Positions 1 through 9,388 are shown, counted from the first letter of the stretch. The stretch is 64,000 nt of DNA from Marinobacter sp. LV10R510-11A (GCF_900215155.1 NZ_LT907980.1:1178001-1242000), one strand, 5' to 3'. Notes: generated from the letters alone by a model not told the origin. Made by a program: numbers and translations.

Positions 1-363
1 CGCCAGGCGGGGAGCATCACTTTCGATAAACCGTGTTGCGACCAACCACTCCGGAAACTCTCGTGCCCGGAATATGCGCTCTCCTGACGATTTCCAATCG
101 TTTTCTTCGTCCTGAAAGGCGACAAAACGATACCCGTTTTCTTCGAACAGCAGGCCCAACTCCAAGTTGTTAAGCACCGCCTGATCCGAGGCAGTTTGCA
201 TCAGCAGGTAAAGTTCCCGCACCTCATTCAGCAACTCCCGCTGCTGCGAGTTTCCACCCATGGTGAACACTGCCATAGCGGCAAGTAGCCCGACCAGAAC
301 CAGGACAACCAGTATCTCAATAAGCGTAAAACCACTGTGTTTGTGCCCTGACCCCAGTTGCAT
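1..363 (-). CDS. gspH: Type II secretion minor pseudopilin GspH, 5' part (runs off the left edge)
   Basis: Minor pseudopilin of the type II secretion pseudopilus, an inner-membrane protein processed by the prepilin peptidase GspO. Reading back from the ATG at 363, the protein begins with a short basic leader followed by G-FTLIEILVVLVL, the class III prepilin signal: cleavage after Gly, Glu at mature position +5, then a long hydrophobic helix. The mature part continues through an ELREL/YLLMQ-like helix typical of GspH. It starts 6 bp after the gspG stop, so it is co-transcribed with gspE-F-G. About 121 residues are visible; the C-terminus lies outside the window. GspI or another minor pilin is possible, but gene order after gspG makes GspH most likely. 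Confidence 0.85.
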   Translation of the reverse strand, partial: MQLGSGHKHSGFTLIEILVVLVLVGLLAAMAVFTMGGNSQQRELLNEVRELYLLMQTASDQAVLNNLELGLLFEENGYRFVAFQDEENDWKSSGERIFRAREFPEWLVATRFIESDAPRLA

Positions 364-369
364 CACAAA

Positions 370-816
370 TCAGTTACCGATGGTCCAAATGCTGATATCA
401 GCCGCATCCTCATCACCACCTTCTTGGCCGTCGGAACCGTAAGAGTACAGATCGTAGGCACCTTCAGTGCCTGGGCTCACGTACTGGAAGTCATTGCCCC
501 AAGGGTCTGATGGAATGCTTTTCATGTAGCCGTTAGGATTCCAGTTTTTTGGCTCGGGACTGCCAGAAGGCTGGGATTTCAAAGCATCCAGGCCTTGTTG
601 GGTGGAGGGGTAATGACTGTTATCGAGGCGGTACAGGTCTAGCGATTTTGAAATATTGGTGAGCTGCGTTTCCGCAACGGTCACCTTGGCCTGATCGCTT
701 CGGCCCATAATATTCGGTGCCACAACCGCTACCAACAGGCCGAGAATTACCATCACAACCATGATTTCGATGAGGGTAAAGCCTCGGCTGGATTGGGGTG
801 TACTCAGGTTTTTCAT
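370..816 (-). CDS. gspG: Type II secretion major pseudopilin GspG
   Basis: Major pseudopilin that polymerises into the periplasmic pseudopilus which pushes substrates through the secretin. It has a short leader ending in RG, then FTLIEIMVVMVILGLL (type IV prepilin N-terminus, Glu5 present) and the GspG signature around DNSHYPSTQQGLDAL. The C-terminal region has DPWGNDFQYVSPG and an acidic loop with SYGSDGQEGGDEDAAD, the calcium-binding loop known from GspG. I prefer the ATG at 816 (148 aa); upstream in-frame ATGs at 822 and 834 exist, but the GAGTGGA Shine-Dalgarno-like run is best spaced for 816. It lies between gspF and gspH in the usual order. Confidence 0.95.
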   Translation of the reverse strand: MKNLSTPQSSRGFTLIEIMVVMVILGLLVAVVAPNIMGRSDQAKVTVAETQLTNISKSLDLYRLDNSHYPSTQQGLDALKSQPSGSPEPKNWNPNGYMKSIPSDPWGNDFQYVSPGTEGAYDLYSYGSDGQEGGDEDAADISIWTIGN

Positions 817-867
817 CGTCATTATTCCACTCATTATTGGCTGAATTTATAAGGTTTTTTTGGGCGA

Positions 868-2079
868 CTAACCAACCAGGTTACTCATATTCAGTATTGG
901 TAGCATGATGGCCATTACAATAATCAGAACCACCACACCCATTACCAGCAGCATCATGGGTTCAAAAAGCCCAACGATGGCAGCCATTTTGGACTGCAGT
1001 GTGTTTTCCTGCATAGTCGCGGTGCGCTCCAACATGCTGTCCAGTTCGCCACTGGCCTCGCCACTGGCAATCATGTGTAGCATCATCGGTGGAAAGTAGC
1101 CGGACTGATCCAGCGCTCGGTGTAAAGAGCCACCTTCACTGACTTTGCGCGCGGCTTCTTTGAGCTCCTGGCGCAGATAGTCATTCGACAGTACCTCCCC
1201 GGCAATTCGCATGGCATCGACTAATGGAACACCGCTGGTTGTAAGGATACTTAGCGTGCTGGCATACCGCGCCGTATTAACGCCCCGAACCATCCCGGAA
1301 AACAGCGGCAAGTGCAGCAGACGTTTATGAAAGCGCATCCGGAAGGCCGGCTTCGTGAGCGCATAACGAAAGACCATAAAGGCCACAACCAGCAGAATAA
1401 CGAGATAGACACCGTAACTGGAAAGAAATTCCGACATGGCCAACATGGCTTGGGTCAGCGCCGGCAACTCCTGGCCCTGCTTTAAAAAAACATCAATAAT
1501 ATCGGGCACAACGTAAGTCAGCAGAAACACCACAATGGCTATCGCGACAAAACTCAGAATAATCGGATAAATGGCAGCAAGTTGAATTTTTTGACGCGCT
1601 TCCTGTCGGTTCTCTGTGTAATCAGCCAGTCGGTTCAGAACCAAATCCAGATGCCCTGCATGCTCACCCGCCGCAACCGTTGAACGGTAGAGCCGCGGGA
1701 AAGCTTTTGGAAATTCACTAAGGCTGTCTGCCAGCGTATAGCCTTCCATTACTTTTGCCCGAATGGCGATGAGCATGCTGCGGATACGAGGTTTACTGGT
1801 TTGTTGTGCCGTTGCTGAGAGTGCCTGTTCTATAGGAATGCCAGACTGAATCAACGTTGCCAGTTGGCGCGTGACCAGCGCAAGATCGGCGGCCGCCAGA
1901 GTGCCCCCGCTGCTCAGCGGGTTGCTGGGGGAGCGTTTCTGAACGGCCGGCTCCACCGCCAGTGGCGTGAGGCCTTTTTCCCGGAGCTGTTGGCGCACTG
2001 CACGAGGCGCATCGGCTTCTACCACGCCCTGTTTCTGTTTTCCCCGTGCATCCAGGGCTTTGTACTCGTAGGCAGGCAT
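868..2079 (-). CDS. gspF: Type II secretion inner-membrane platform protein GspF
   Basis: Polytopic inner-membrane protein that couples the GspE ATPase to the pseudopilus. The 403-aa length is normal for the family. It starts with the classic PAYEYKALDARGK motif and contains two duplicated T2SSF domains (about residues 70-195 and 270-395), each ending in hydrophobic membrane segments (for example IILSFVAIAIVVFLLTYVV and the C-terminal MMLLVMGVVVLIIVMAIML). The second domain carries the GEASGELDSMLE signature. It starts 3 bp after the gspE stop, so translation is probably coupled. Confidence 0.96.
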   Translation of the reverse strand: MPAYEYKALDARGKQKQGVVEADAPRAVRQQLREKGLTPLAVEPAVQKRSPSNPLSSGGTLAAADLALVTRQLATLIQSGIPIEQALSATAQQTSKPRIRSMLIAIRAKVMEGYTLADSLSEFPKAFPRLYRSTVAAGEHAGHLDLVLNRLADYTENRQEARQKIQLAAIYPIILSFVAIAIVVFLLTYVVPDIIDVFLKQGQELPALTQAMLAMSEFLSSYGVYLVILLVVAFMVFRYALTKPAFRMRFHKRLLHLPLFSGMVRGVNTARYASTLSILTTSGVPLVDAMRIAGEVLSNDYLRQELKEAARKVSEGGSLHRALDQSGYFPPMMLHMIASGEASGELDSMLERTATMQENTLQSKMAAIVGLFEPMMLLVMGVVVLIIVMAIMLPILNMSNLVG

Positions 2080-2082
2080 AGC

Positions 2083-3591
2083 TTACTGGCCCCGGTGCGT
2101 TACGCGGAGCACCTCTTCCACAGTGGTAGCGCCCTCAAGTATCTTCCTTACACCATCAGCGTGAATGCTCGGGCCTTTAAGACGTGCTTCTCGCTCCAGA
2201 TCCAGTTCACCTGAACGCTTGTGAATCAACGCGCTGATCTCCTTGGTTACTTCAACCACTTCATAAATACCAATTCGCCCCCGGTAACCAAGGTTGTTGC
2301 AGTGCTCGCACCCTTTCGCTCGGTAGATAGTTGGCGGCGCTGCAAAATCCTGCTGCAAAAACTCACAGTGTTCTTCTGTAGGCGTATAGGCCTCACGGCA
2401 CTCCTTGCACAACACCCTAACAAGACGCTGGGCCACAATACCGACCAGGCTTGATGAAATCAGGAAGGGCTCAATGCCCATATCCATAAGGCGAGTGATC
2501 GCGCCCACCGCAGTATTCGTGTGTAGCGTAGATAACACAAGGTGGCCGGTGAGACTGGCCTGTACTGCAATCTCGGCGGTTTCAAGGTCCCGAATTTCAC
2601 CAATCATCACAACATCGGGATCTTGTCGCAGAATGGCGCGCAGCCCCCGCGCAAACGTCATCTCAACCTTAGGGTTTACCTGGGTCTGGCCAATGCCCGG
2701 CAGGCTGTACTCGATAGGATCCTCAACCGTAAGGATGTTGCGGCTACGATCGTTTATTTCTTGCAACGAGGCATACAGTGTTGTGGATTTGCCCGAACCG
2801 GTCGGCCCGGTGACGAGCAGTATGCCGTAAGGTCGGTGGATAAGCTGGCGCAGGATCTTCAGATCGTCTGGAGCCATGCCCAAGGATTCCAGGCGTATTG
2901 CGCCCGCCTGTTTATCCAACAAACGCAAAACAACGCGTTCGCCACCGGATGACGGCATGGTGGAAACCCGGATATCCACTTCACGGCCGGCCACCCTCAA
3001 CGAAATTCGACCGTCCTGGGGTACCCGTTTTTCGGCGATATCCAGTTTCGCCATAACCTTGATCCGCGAAACCAACAACGGTGCCAGCGCCCGTTTGGGT
3101 TGCACGACTTCCCGCAACACACCATCAACGCGAAACCGCACGATCAGGCGTTTTTCATAGGTTTCAATATGCACATCCGAGGCGCTGCTTTTTACCGCCT
3201 CAGTCAGAATCGCATTGATAAGGCGGATAATCGGCGCGTCGTCTTCCTGCTCCAACAGATCTTCGGTTTCCGGAACAGAATCGGCAAGCGAAGCCAGGTC
3301 CATGTCGTCGCCAATGCCTTCAACCATCTGCATGGCTTCGGCAGAGTCGTTCTGATAGGCAGCGTTCAACGCGTGATCAAAGTGGCCCGGATCAATGGCA
3401 GTAAATATCGCACGGCCACCGCTTATGCGGTTGGCTTCCGCCAATGCAGAATGAGGAGCGCCAGGCCTGACCAAAATAACCGGGTTGCCCTCATCTGAAC
3501 GAGTCAGAATAACGCCGTTGCGCTTCGCAAAGGTAAAGGGAAGACGACCCAGCGGAGCATCCTGCGGCTGAAGTTCGGTTTCTGTGGTCAA
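2083..3591 (-). CDS. gspE: Type II secretion ATPase GspE
   Basis: Cytoplasmic hexameric ATPase that powers pseudopilus assembly. Visible motifs: Walker A GPTGSGKST, an Asp box around VEDPIEYSLPGIGQTQV, Walker B with RQDPDVVMIGEIRD, the His box TGHLVLSTLHTN, and the tetracysteine zinc site C-x2-C...C-x2-C (VLCKEC and GCEHCNNLGYRGR) of GspE/PilB-type ATPases. The open frame extends upstream to 3642, but I place the start at the TTG at 3591 (502 aa). It has a GAGGG ribosome-binding site and gives a protein beginning TTETELQPQ, which fits the family better than the upstream extension. First gene of the minus-strand gspE-F-G-H cluster. Confidence 0.94.
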   Translation of the reverse strand: MTTETELQPQDAPLGRLPFTFAKRNGVILTRSDEGNPVILVRPGAPHSALAEANRISGGRAIFTAIDPGHFDHALNAAYQNDSAEAMQMVEGIGDDMDLASLADSVPETEDLLEQEDDAPIIRLINAILTEAVKSSASDVHIETYEKRLIVRFRVDGVLREVVQPKRALAPLLVSRIKVMAKLDIAEKRVPQDGRISLRVAGREVDIRVSTMPSSGGERVVLRLLDKQAGAIRLESLGMAPDDLKILRQLIHRPYGILLVTGPTGSGKSTTLYASLQEINDRSRNILTVEDPIEYSLPGIGQTQVNPKVEMTFARGLRAILRQDPDVVMIGEIRDLETAEIAVQASLTGHLVLSTLHTNTAVGAITRLMDMGIEPFLISSSLVGIVAQRLVRVLCKECREAYTPTEEHCEFLQQDFAAPPTIYRAKGCEHCNNLGYRGRIGIYEVVEVTKEISALIHKRSGELDLEREARLKGPSIHADGVRKILEGATTVEEVLRVTHRGQ

Positions 3592-3821
3592 GGTGGCCCT
3601 CGTTATTGTCAGGAAATCAGGGTTTTGTGCGCACCCGCACACTTTAAAACCCTTTCTGTTTTAGATGATTCAAGAAGGCTACCACAGGATATAGGCCCGC
3701 TGAATAACCCTGTACACTATACTCCCAATAAAAGGCGCTATTCTGATAACCTGTGGTACTTTCAGCCTTTTCTTAGCCAGTCGTTTTCTGGCAGCTTGCG
3801 AACTTGCATTCAGGACGATCA
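3592..3821. promoter_or_regulatory. Divergent intergenic region between gspE and gspC
   Basis: About 230 bp separate the two divergent starts and must hold the promoters of both type II secretion units. An AT-rich stretch with TACACTATACT near 3712-3722 could be a -10 element for gspC, but I see no convincing -35 partner. No operator palindrome was recognised. Confidence 0.35.
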
Positions 3822-4445
3822 ATGCGCTCTATTAATCCAAAGGTTCCACTTGCCCTGACTATTATTGCAGGGTTTGCCATGGTGGGTGCGACCGCATGGC
3901 AGGGTTATAGCTTCTGGCAATCGGAAAGCCGCCAAGCCGCGCAAAACAGCCAGGCTGCCTCGCAGCCGCTTACAGATACACGCAACACCCCTGCTCTGCC
4001 GCTGGCTTCCCTAGCGTTTTTTGGCACAGCCCAAACCGACGGAGCTGAAGCGCAGGAAAACACCGAGGATCTGCCAGAAACCAACCTGCGGCTTTTCCTT
4101 AGGGGCGTTCTCGCAGCCGTCGGCGACTTCCCCGGCAGCGCTTTGATAGAAGACGACAAAAGTAAGACCGACGTCTTTATCGTGGGCGATGAACTACCTG
4201 GCAATGCAAAACTCCGCTCCGTTCACGCCAACCGCGTGATTCTCGATCGCTCAGGCAAACTGGAAAACCTGTATTTTCCCGCACCCGATGAGCAGTCCGG
4301 AATGTCCTTCTCTTCCGACGCCGACAATATCCAACAAAGATCTGCGCAACAAGACGAGGCACCGGCAGAAAATGATCAGCAACGCCGAGAAGAGATTCGT
4401 AAGCGCCTTGAGCAACTCCGGGAACGCCTCCGCACCAACGGTTAG
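3822..4445 (+). CDS. gspC: Type II secretion inner-membrane linker GspC
   Basis: GspC connects the inner-membrane platform to the secretin GspD. The 207-aa protein has one N-terminal membrane segment (ALTIIAGFAMVGATAW), a low-complexity linker rich in Q, A and T, and the homology-region domain containing LRLFLRGVLAA, SALIED and FIVGDELPGNAKLRSVHANRVIL. It has no C-terminal PDZ domain; instead the tail is a charged coiled-coil (RREEIRKRLEQLRERLR), as in GspC proteins of the coiled-coil class. The ATG at 3822 follows AGGA. Unusually, gspD does not follow: the next gene is a metabolic oxidase, so this gspC stands alone and divergent. Confidence 0.88.
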   Translation: MRSINPKVPLALTIIAGFAMVGATAWQGYSFWQSESRQAAQNSQAASQPLTDTRNTPALPLASLAFFGTAQTDGAEAQENTEDLPETNLRLFLRGVLAAVGDFPGSALIEDDKSKTDVFIVGDELPGNAKLRSVHANRVILDRSGKLENLYFPAPDEQSGMSFSSDADNIQQRSAQQDEAPAENDQQRREEIRKRLEQLRERLRTNG

Positions 4446-4573
4446 CCTTTCAAACTCCCAGCCTCCGCAATTATGTCGGCAAATGACACAGCCCATGTCG
4501 CCATGGGACAGTGCAAGCATCTGATAAACCGATAGACTAGCTCCCATCCAATTAGATACAGGAGTGTACTTTG

Positions 4574-6190
4574 ATGCGACGCTGGAATGGCTGGGGAGAT
4601 GAGCAGTTTAAGTTGGAATTACCCACACAGGGGCAAGGCTTTCTCGCCGATTGCGTGGGCATCGGCAAGCCCTTGAGTGATGTCTCTCTCGCATCAGTAT
4701 GCGCAAAGGTCACTGAAACGCGCCTTACAGCTGACCCCACCATGGACAAGCTGATTGATACCAGCCCGGAAGCTCGCGTCCGCCACGCCCGCGGCCAGAG
4801 CCTGCCAGACTGGCTAGCGATGCGCAGCGGCGATATCGAGGTTTTTCCAGACGGTGTCGCGTTTCCAAAAAGCAGTCTCGATGTTCAAAAATTGCTGCAA
4901 TATGCCCAAGCCAACAACCTAGAGTTAATTCCTTACGGCGGCGGCACCAGCGTTGCCGGACACATCAACCCGCTGGCTAGCGACAAACCGGTACTCACGG
5001 TAGACATGGGTGGAATGAACCGCCTCATAGACCTAGACCGGGAAAGCCAGATAGCCACATTTGGCGCAGGCACGCCTGGGCCCCTCGTAGAATCCCAGTT
5101 GCGTGCTCATGGTTACACGCTTGGGCACTTCCCCCAATCGTTTGAGCTCTCAACCATCGGTGGCTGGGTCGCTTCCCGCTCCAGTGGCCAACAATCATTG
5201 CGTTACGGCAGGATCGAGCAATTATTTGCCGGCGGCCGTGTCGAAACCCTCAAAGGCACACTGGATTTACCGACCATTCCGGCTTCCAGTGCCGGGCCCG
5301 ACATTCGCGAGATGATTCTAGGCTCCGAGGGGCGTATTGGCCTGATCACCGAAGTAAAAGTGCGAGTCACCCGCTTGCCAGAACAGGAAAGCTTTCACGT
5401 GGTGTTCTTCCCAGATTGGGACAGTGCCCGAACGGCCTGCCGCAAACTGGTACAGAACCGCACACAGCTTTCTATGTTGCGGCTCAGCAACGCTATCGAG
5501 ACCGTCACTCAGTTGGCACTGGCCGGGCACCCGCACCTTATTGGCATGCTGGAAAAAGTTCTTTCCTTGCGCGGCGCGGCCGAAGGCAAGTGCATGATGA
5601 CGTTCGGGCTGACTGGCAGCAGCCATCAGTGCGCCAGCGCTAAGCGGGAAGTCAAAAAAATCTGCAGCGAATACAAAGGTGTTTATACCGGCACCCGGCT
5701 GGGTAAAAAATGGGCCGAAAAGCGCTTCACCATGCCCTACCTTCGGGAAGCGCTGTGGCAAATGGGCTACGCTGTGGACACTCTGGAAACCGCAACCGAT
5801 TGGGACAACGTAGAAAATCTGTTGGGTTTGATGGAAGGCAGCCTTCGCGAAGGCCTTCAAGCCCGCGAAGAAAGCAAAGACGAGCGCACTCATGTGTTTA
5901 CTCACTTGTCCCATTTTTACGGACAGGGCTGCAGCATCTACACCACGTATGTTTTCCGTGTTGCAGACAGCTACGAGGAAACTCTAGCACGCTGGAAGCA
6001 CCTCAAGAGCACAACCTCGGAACTGATCGTGCGCAATCGTGGCACGATCAGCCACCAGCACGGTGTTGGTAAAGATCACGCCCCATTCCTGCCGATTGAA
6101 AAAGGCGAGCTGGGCATGTTGGCAATCCGCTCGTTGTGCCAAACCTTCGACCCAGAAGGCATTCTCAATCCGAAAACCCTGTTGGAGTGA
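4574..6190 (+). CDS. FAD-binding oxidase, alkylglycerone-phosphate synthase/GlcD-like
   Basis: Flavoenzyme of the PCMH-type FAD-binding family with a FAD-oxidase C-terminal domain. The FAD domain shows IPYGGGTSVAGHI and GAGTPGPLVESQL; the C-terminal domain ends with GTISHQHGVGKDHAPFL and FDPEGILNPKTLL, the His-rich active-site region shared with alkyldihydroxyacetonephosphate synthase and D-lactate/glycolate oxidases. Length is about 538 aa. An AGGAGTG site sits 7-8 bp before the ATG at 4574. The next gene (glpD-like) starts 5 bp after its stop and an FGGY kinase follows, so the three form an operon for a glycerol-phosphate-like or 2-hydroxyacid substrate. The exact substrate cannot be read from sequence. 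Confidence 0.85.
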   Translation: MRRWNGWGDEQFKLELPTQGQGFLADCVGIGKPLSDVSLASVCAKVTETRLTADPTMDKLIDTSPEARVRHARGQSLPDWLAMRSGDIEVFPDGVAFPKSSLDVQKLLQYAQANNLELIPYGGGTSVAGHINPLASDKPVLTVDMGGMNRLIDLDRESQIATFGAGTPGPLVESQLRAHGYTLGHFPQSFELSTIGGWVASRSSGQQSLRYGRIEQLFAGGRVETLKGTLDLPTIPASSAGPDIREMILGSEGRIGLITEVKVRVTRLPEQESFHVVFFPDWDSARTACRKLVQNRTQLSMLRLSNAIETVTQLALAGHPHLIGMLEKVLSLRGAAEGKCMMTFGLTGSSHQCASAKREVKKICSEYKGVYTGTRLGKKWAEKRFTMPYLREALWQMGYAVDTLETATDWDNVENLLGLMEGSLREGLQAREESKDERTHVFTHLSHFYGQGCSIYTTYVFRVADSYEETLARWKHLKSTTSELIVRNRGTISHQHGVGKDHAPFLPIEKGELGMLAIRSLCQTFDPEGILNPKTLLE

Positions 6191-6195
6191 ACGGA

Positions 6196-7827
6196 ATGAG
6201 CGGAATGAGCCAGATGAAGCGCAGAGACTCATTACTCAAAGAGCTTAAAAGCAGCACTCACACGTTTGATGTGGTGATAATTGGCGGTGGCATTACCGGC
6301 GCGGGCATAGCCCGGGAAGCCGCCGGCAGTGGCTTGAGTACGTTGCTGGTTGAGCAGAAAGATTTCGCTTGGGGAACCTCCAGCCGGTCATCAAAAATGG
6401 TGCACGGTGGCCTACGGTATCTTGGCAGTGGCCAATACCGGCTGACCCGGAATGCCGTTACCGAACGCCAGCGACTGATGGCTGAGGCGCCTGGGCTTAT
6501 CGAGCCTTTGCGCTTTATCATGCCGCACTTCCGGCGCCAGTTCCCCGGCCCACGGCTGTTTCAAATTCTGCTGCGAGTGTACGACTGGATAGCCCACTCC
6601 GAATCTCGTCATTTCCTTACGCCGAGCGAAACCATGCAATGGGTGCCTGGCCTAAATACCACAAAGCTGACCGGGGCCAGTGGCTTTACCGATGCGGTAA
6701 CCGATGACGCCAGACTGGTGCAGCGTGTTATCACCGAAGCCCGCCAAGACGGCGCCTGGTGCCTAAACTACGTTAAAGCAGTAGACGTTCTGCGAAACAA
6801 CGGCGAAGTCGACGGGCTTGAATTGCAGGCGGAAGACGAAACCGAGACCTTTACCGTCAACACGGCCTTGGTTATCAATGCTACAGGCGTATGGGCTGAC
6901 CGACTGCAGCAGCCCATCGACGGGCAGAAGCCAATGACCATCCGACCATTGCGCGGCAGCCACTTGGTTATTCCTTGGCAGAAACTGCCTGTGTCCTGCT
7001 CGGTTTCCCTGTTCCACCCGGATGATAAGCGCCCAGTTTTCGCTTTCCCCTGGGCTGGCACAACCGTGCTTGGCACAACAGACCTCGACCATACAGAAAG
7101 CTTGGACGATGAACCGCGCATTGCCGCAGAAGAAGTCGATTATCTGTTGAGAATTTCCAGCAGCCTGTTCCCCGGCGCGGCCATCTCAAGAAGCGACATT
7201 TTATCCACCTGGGCGGGCGTTCGGCCCGTTGTGACGGCGGAACCGAGCGGTACCAGTTCGAAAGCGCCATCCAAAGAAAGTCGGGAGCATGAGTTCCGTG
7301 AAGATAACGGTTTGATCAGCATTGCCGGCGGAAAACTCACCACCTTCCGGCTCATTGCACGGGAGGCGTTGATACGGGGCCTTGGAAGTGAAGAACGATT
7401 GCGGCCGGAGAACGACCCGGTTTTTCGGCAAACGGCCTCACCGCAGCGGCCAGGGAATATCAGCCACCAGAACTGGCACCGGCTTACTGGCTTTTATGGT
7501 TCAGACCTGGGCGCTGTTATGCAGGCTGGGCCTGCCGAGCCCGTATTTGATGACACGGCTTCTGTCGTGGTACCCGGCGAGCTGCTGTGGGCGGAAGTTG
7601 TGTGGGCCTGCAAACAAGAAGATGTAAAACACTTGGACGACCTGATGCTACGCCGCACAAGGCTTGGGTCGATCGTGCCTGAAGGTGGTAAAGCACTGCT
7701 GCCGAAGCTAAAGCAACACTGCCAAAGTGCTCTTGGCTGGGATGACAAGCAATGGCACACCGAAAAGGCCCGTTACTTGGCGATTTGGCGCGAGGCCTAT
7801 TCGTTGCCGCCTCGGCCGGAGCAATAA
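6196..7827 (+). CDS. glpD: Glycerol-3-phosphate dehydrogenase/oxidase family protein
   Basis: FAD-dependent dehydrogenase that would oxidise glycerol 3-phosphate to dihydroxyacetone phosphate and feed electrons to quinone. The N-terminus has the Rossmann dinucleotide motif VVIIGGGITGAGIAREAA, followed by the family signature GTSSRSSKMVHGGLRYL. Further matches are VINATGVWAD, IRPLRGSHLVIP, TTDLDHTE and AGGKLTTFRLIAREA, then a GlpD-like helical C-terminal domain. Length is 543 aa. The ATG at 6196 has a GGAGTGA site and begins 5 bp after the oxidase stop. The FGGY kinase starts 1 bp after its stop. It may be a paralogue specialised to this operon rather than the general glpD. Confidence 0.9.
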   Translation: MSGMSQMKRRDSLLKELKSSTHTFDVVIIGGGITGAGIAREAAGSGLSTLLVEQKDFAWGTSSRSSKMVHGGLRYLGSGQYRLTRNAVTERQRLMAEAPGLIEPLRFIMPHFRRQFPGPRLFQILLRVYDWIAHSESRHFLTPSETMQWVPGLNTTKLTGASGFTDAVTDDARLVQRVITEARQDGAWCLNYVKAVDVLRNNGEVDGLELQAEDETETFTVNTALVINATGVWADRLQQPIDGQKPMTIRPLRGSHLVIPWQKLPVSCSVSLFHPDDKRPVFAFPWAGTTVLGTTDLDHTESLDDEPRIAAEEVDYLLRISSSLFPGAAISRSDILSTWAGVRPVVTAEPSGTSSKAPSKESREHEFREDNGLISIAGGKLTTFRLIAREALIRGLGSEERLRPENDPVFRQTASPQRPGNISHQNWHRLTGFYGSDLGAVMQAGPAEPVFDDTASVVVPGELLWAEVVWACKQEDVKHLDDLMLRRTRLGSIVPEGGKALLPKLKQHCQSALGWDDKQWHTEKARYLAIWREAYSLPPRPEQ

Positions 7828-7828
7828 C

Positions 7829-9388
7829 ATGCCTTCTAAGCCTTTAATACTGGCCATTGATAATGGCACACAAAGTGTTCGCGCTCTGCTTTTTGACACT
7901 CAGGGGAACCTGATTGCCAAGGGCAAGCAAGAGATCCAGCCCTACTTTTCAGAGCAACCTGGCTGGGCCGAACAACACCCGGAGTATTTCTGGGAAAACG
8001 TGGGAAAGGCCTGTGAACAACTGTGGCAGTCAACTGATGTAACGCCAGACAGGGTTGCGGGCGTTACCGTCACAACCCAGCGCGGCACGGTGATTAACCT
8101 CGATGAAAACGGCAAGCCACTGCGCCCTGCCATCATCTGGCTTGACCAACGCCATGCCCGAGTTGATGGGCCAGTAAAAGGCCCCTGGGGCTGGTTTTTC
8201 AAGCTGGCACGGCTGGAAGACACGATTAACCGCTTTCGGGAAAATACCCAGGCCAATTGGATAGCCCAAAACCAGCCAGAAATCTGGGATAAAACTCGGC
8301 ATTTTGTGCTGCTATCCGGTTACCTGAATTACCGCTTAACCGGCCAGTTGCGCGACTCTACCGGTAGCCAAGTGGGTTACCTGCCATTCGACTACAAAAA
8401 ACACCGCTGGGCAGGCAAGCGGGACTTTAAATGGCAAGTTATGCCAGTAAAAAGATTCATGCTGCCCGAACTGGTCAGCCCTGGCTCCACGTTGGGCCAT
8501 CTCACCACAGAAGCAGCCAAACATCTGGGGCTTCCAGAAGGCCTGCCGGTCGTTGCAGCAGCCTCAGACAAAGCCTGCGAGATACTCGGCTCTGGAGGTT
8601 TAACACCCGATGTCGGCTGCATGAGCTACGGCACAACCGCTACCATTAACACCACCAACAAGCGCTATGTGGAGCCGGTACGCTTGATGCCGCCCTATCC
8701 TTCCGCGTTACCCGGGCACTATTCCACGGAAGTAATGATTTACCGGGGCTTCTGGATGGTGAGCTGGTTCAAGCGGGAGTTCGGTATGAGGGAACAGAAA
8801 ATCGCTGAGGAACGGGGCATTGAGCCAGAAGTCCTGTTTGATGAACTGGTCAAAACTGTGCCTGCCGGCTCCATGGGCCTGATGCTGCAACCCTACTGGT
8901 CACCAGGCGTGCGCCAACCCGGACCGGAGGCGAAAGGCTCCATCATCGGATTCGGCGATGTTCACACCCGCTCGCACATTTATCGGGCTATTTTAGAAGG
9001 CTTGGCTTACGCACTTCGGGAAGGCAAAGAAAAGATCGAAAAGCGCAGCGGTATTAAAATTCGCAAGCTTCGGGTAGCGGGTGGCGGCTCCCAAAGTGAC
9101 GCCGCCATGCAATTGACCGCAGACGTATTCGGCTTACCCGCCGAGCGCCCCCACACCTATGAAACCTCTGGCTTGGGCGCCGCTATTGATGCCGCGGTTG
9201 GCCTTGGCCTGCACCCAGACTTTGAAACCGCCGTGGCGGCCATGACCCGGGTTGGTGACATATTCCAGCCCAACCCAGAAGCCCAAGAGCTTTATGAAAG
9301 GCTCTACACCGAGGTGTATCTGCGCATGTATCCGCAGCTTCAACCGCTGTATCAAAAAATCCGGGATATTACTGGTTATCCAGCGTAG
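7829..9388 (+). CDS. FGGY-family carbohydrate (glycerol-type) kinase
   Basis: ATP-dependent kinase of the FGGY family, 519 aa. The N-terminal ATPase fold has ILAIDNGTQSVRALLFD (phosphate-1 loop) and the substrate region has VTTQRGTVINLDENGKP with AIIWLDQR. The C-terminal domain has MSYGTTATIN, a YRAILEGLAYALREG helix and RVAGGGSQSDAAMQLTADVF (adenosine motif), all expected for FGGY kinases. It is not a canonical GlpK, which usually has AIDQGTTSSR; a polyol or glycerol-like substrate is likely. It is the last gene of the oxidase-dehydrogenase-kinase operon, so it probably phosphorylates the compound then oxidised by the GlpD-like enzyme. Confidence 0.88.
   Translation: MPSKPLILAIDNGTQSVRALLFDTQGNLIAKGKQEIQPYFSEQPGWAEQHPEYFWENVGKACEQLWQSTDVTPDRVAGVTVTTQRGTVINLDENGKPLRPAIIWLDQRHARVDGPVKGPWGWFFKLARLEDTINRFRENTQANWIAQNQPEIWDKTRHFVLLSGYLNYRLTGQLRDSTGSQVGYLPFDYKKHRWAGKRDFKWQVMPVKRFMLPELVSPGSTLGHLTTEAAKHLGLPEGLPVVAAASDKACEILGSGGLTPDVGCMSYGTTATINTTNKRYVEPVRLMPPYPSALPGHYSTEVMIYRGFWMVSWFKREFGMREQKIAEERGIEPEVLFDELVKTVPAGSMGLMLQPYWSPGVRQPGPEAKGSIIGFGDVHTRSHIYRAILEGLAYALREGKEKIEKRSGIKIRKLRVAGGGSQSDAAMQLTADVFGLPAERPHTYETSGLGAAIDAAVGLGLHPDFETAVAAMTRVGDIFQPNPEAQELYERLYTEVYLRMYPQLQPLYQKIRDITGYPA

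Noticed and set aside
5318..5914. Long minus-strand open frame inside the FAD oxidase gene
   Set aside because: Antisense shadow of a clearly recognisable flavoenzyme; no ribosome-binding site or motif of its own.
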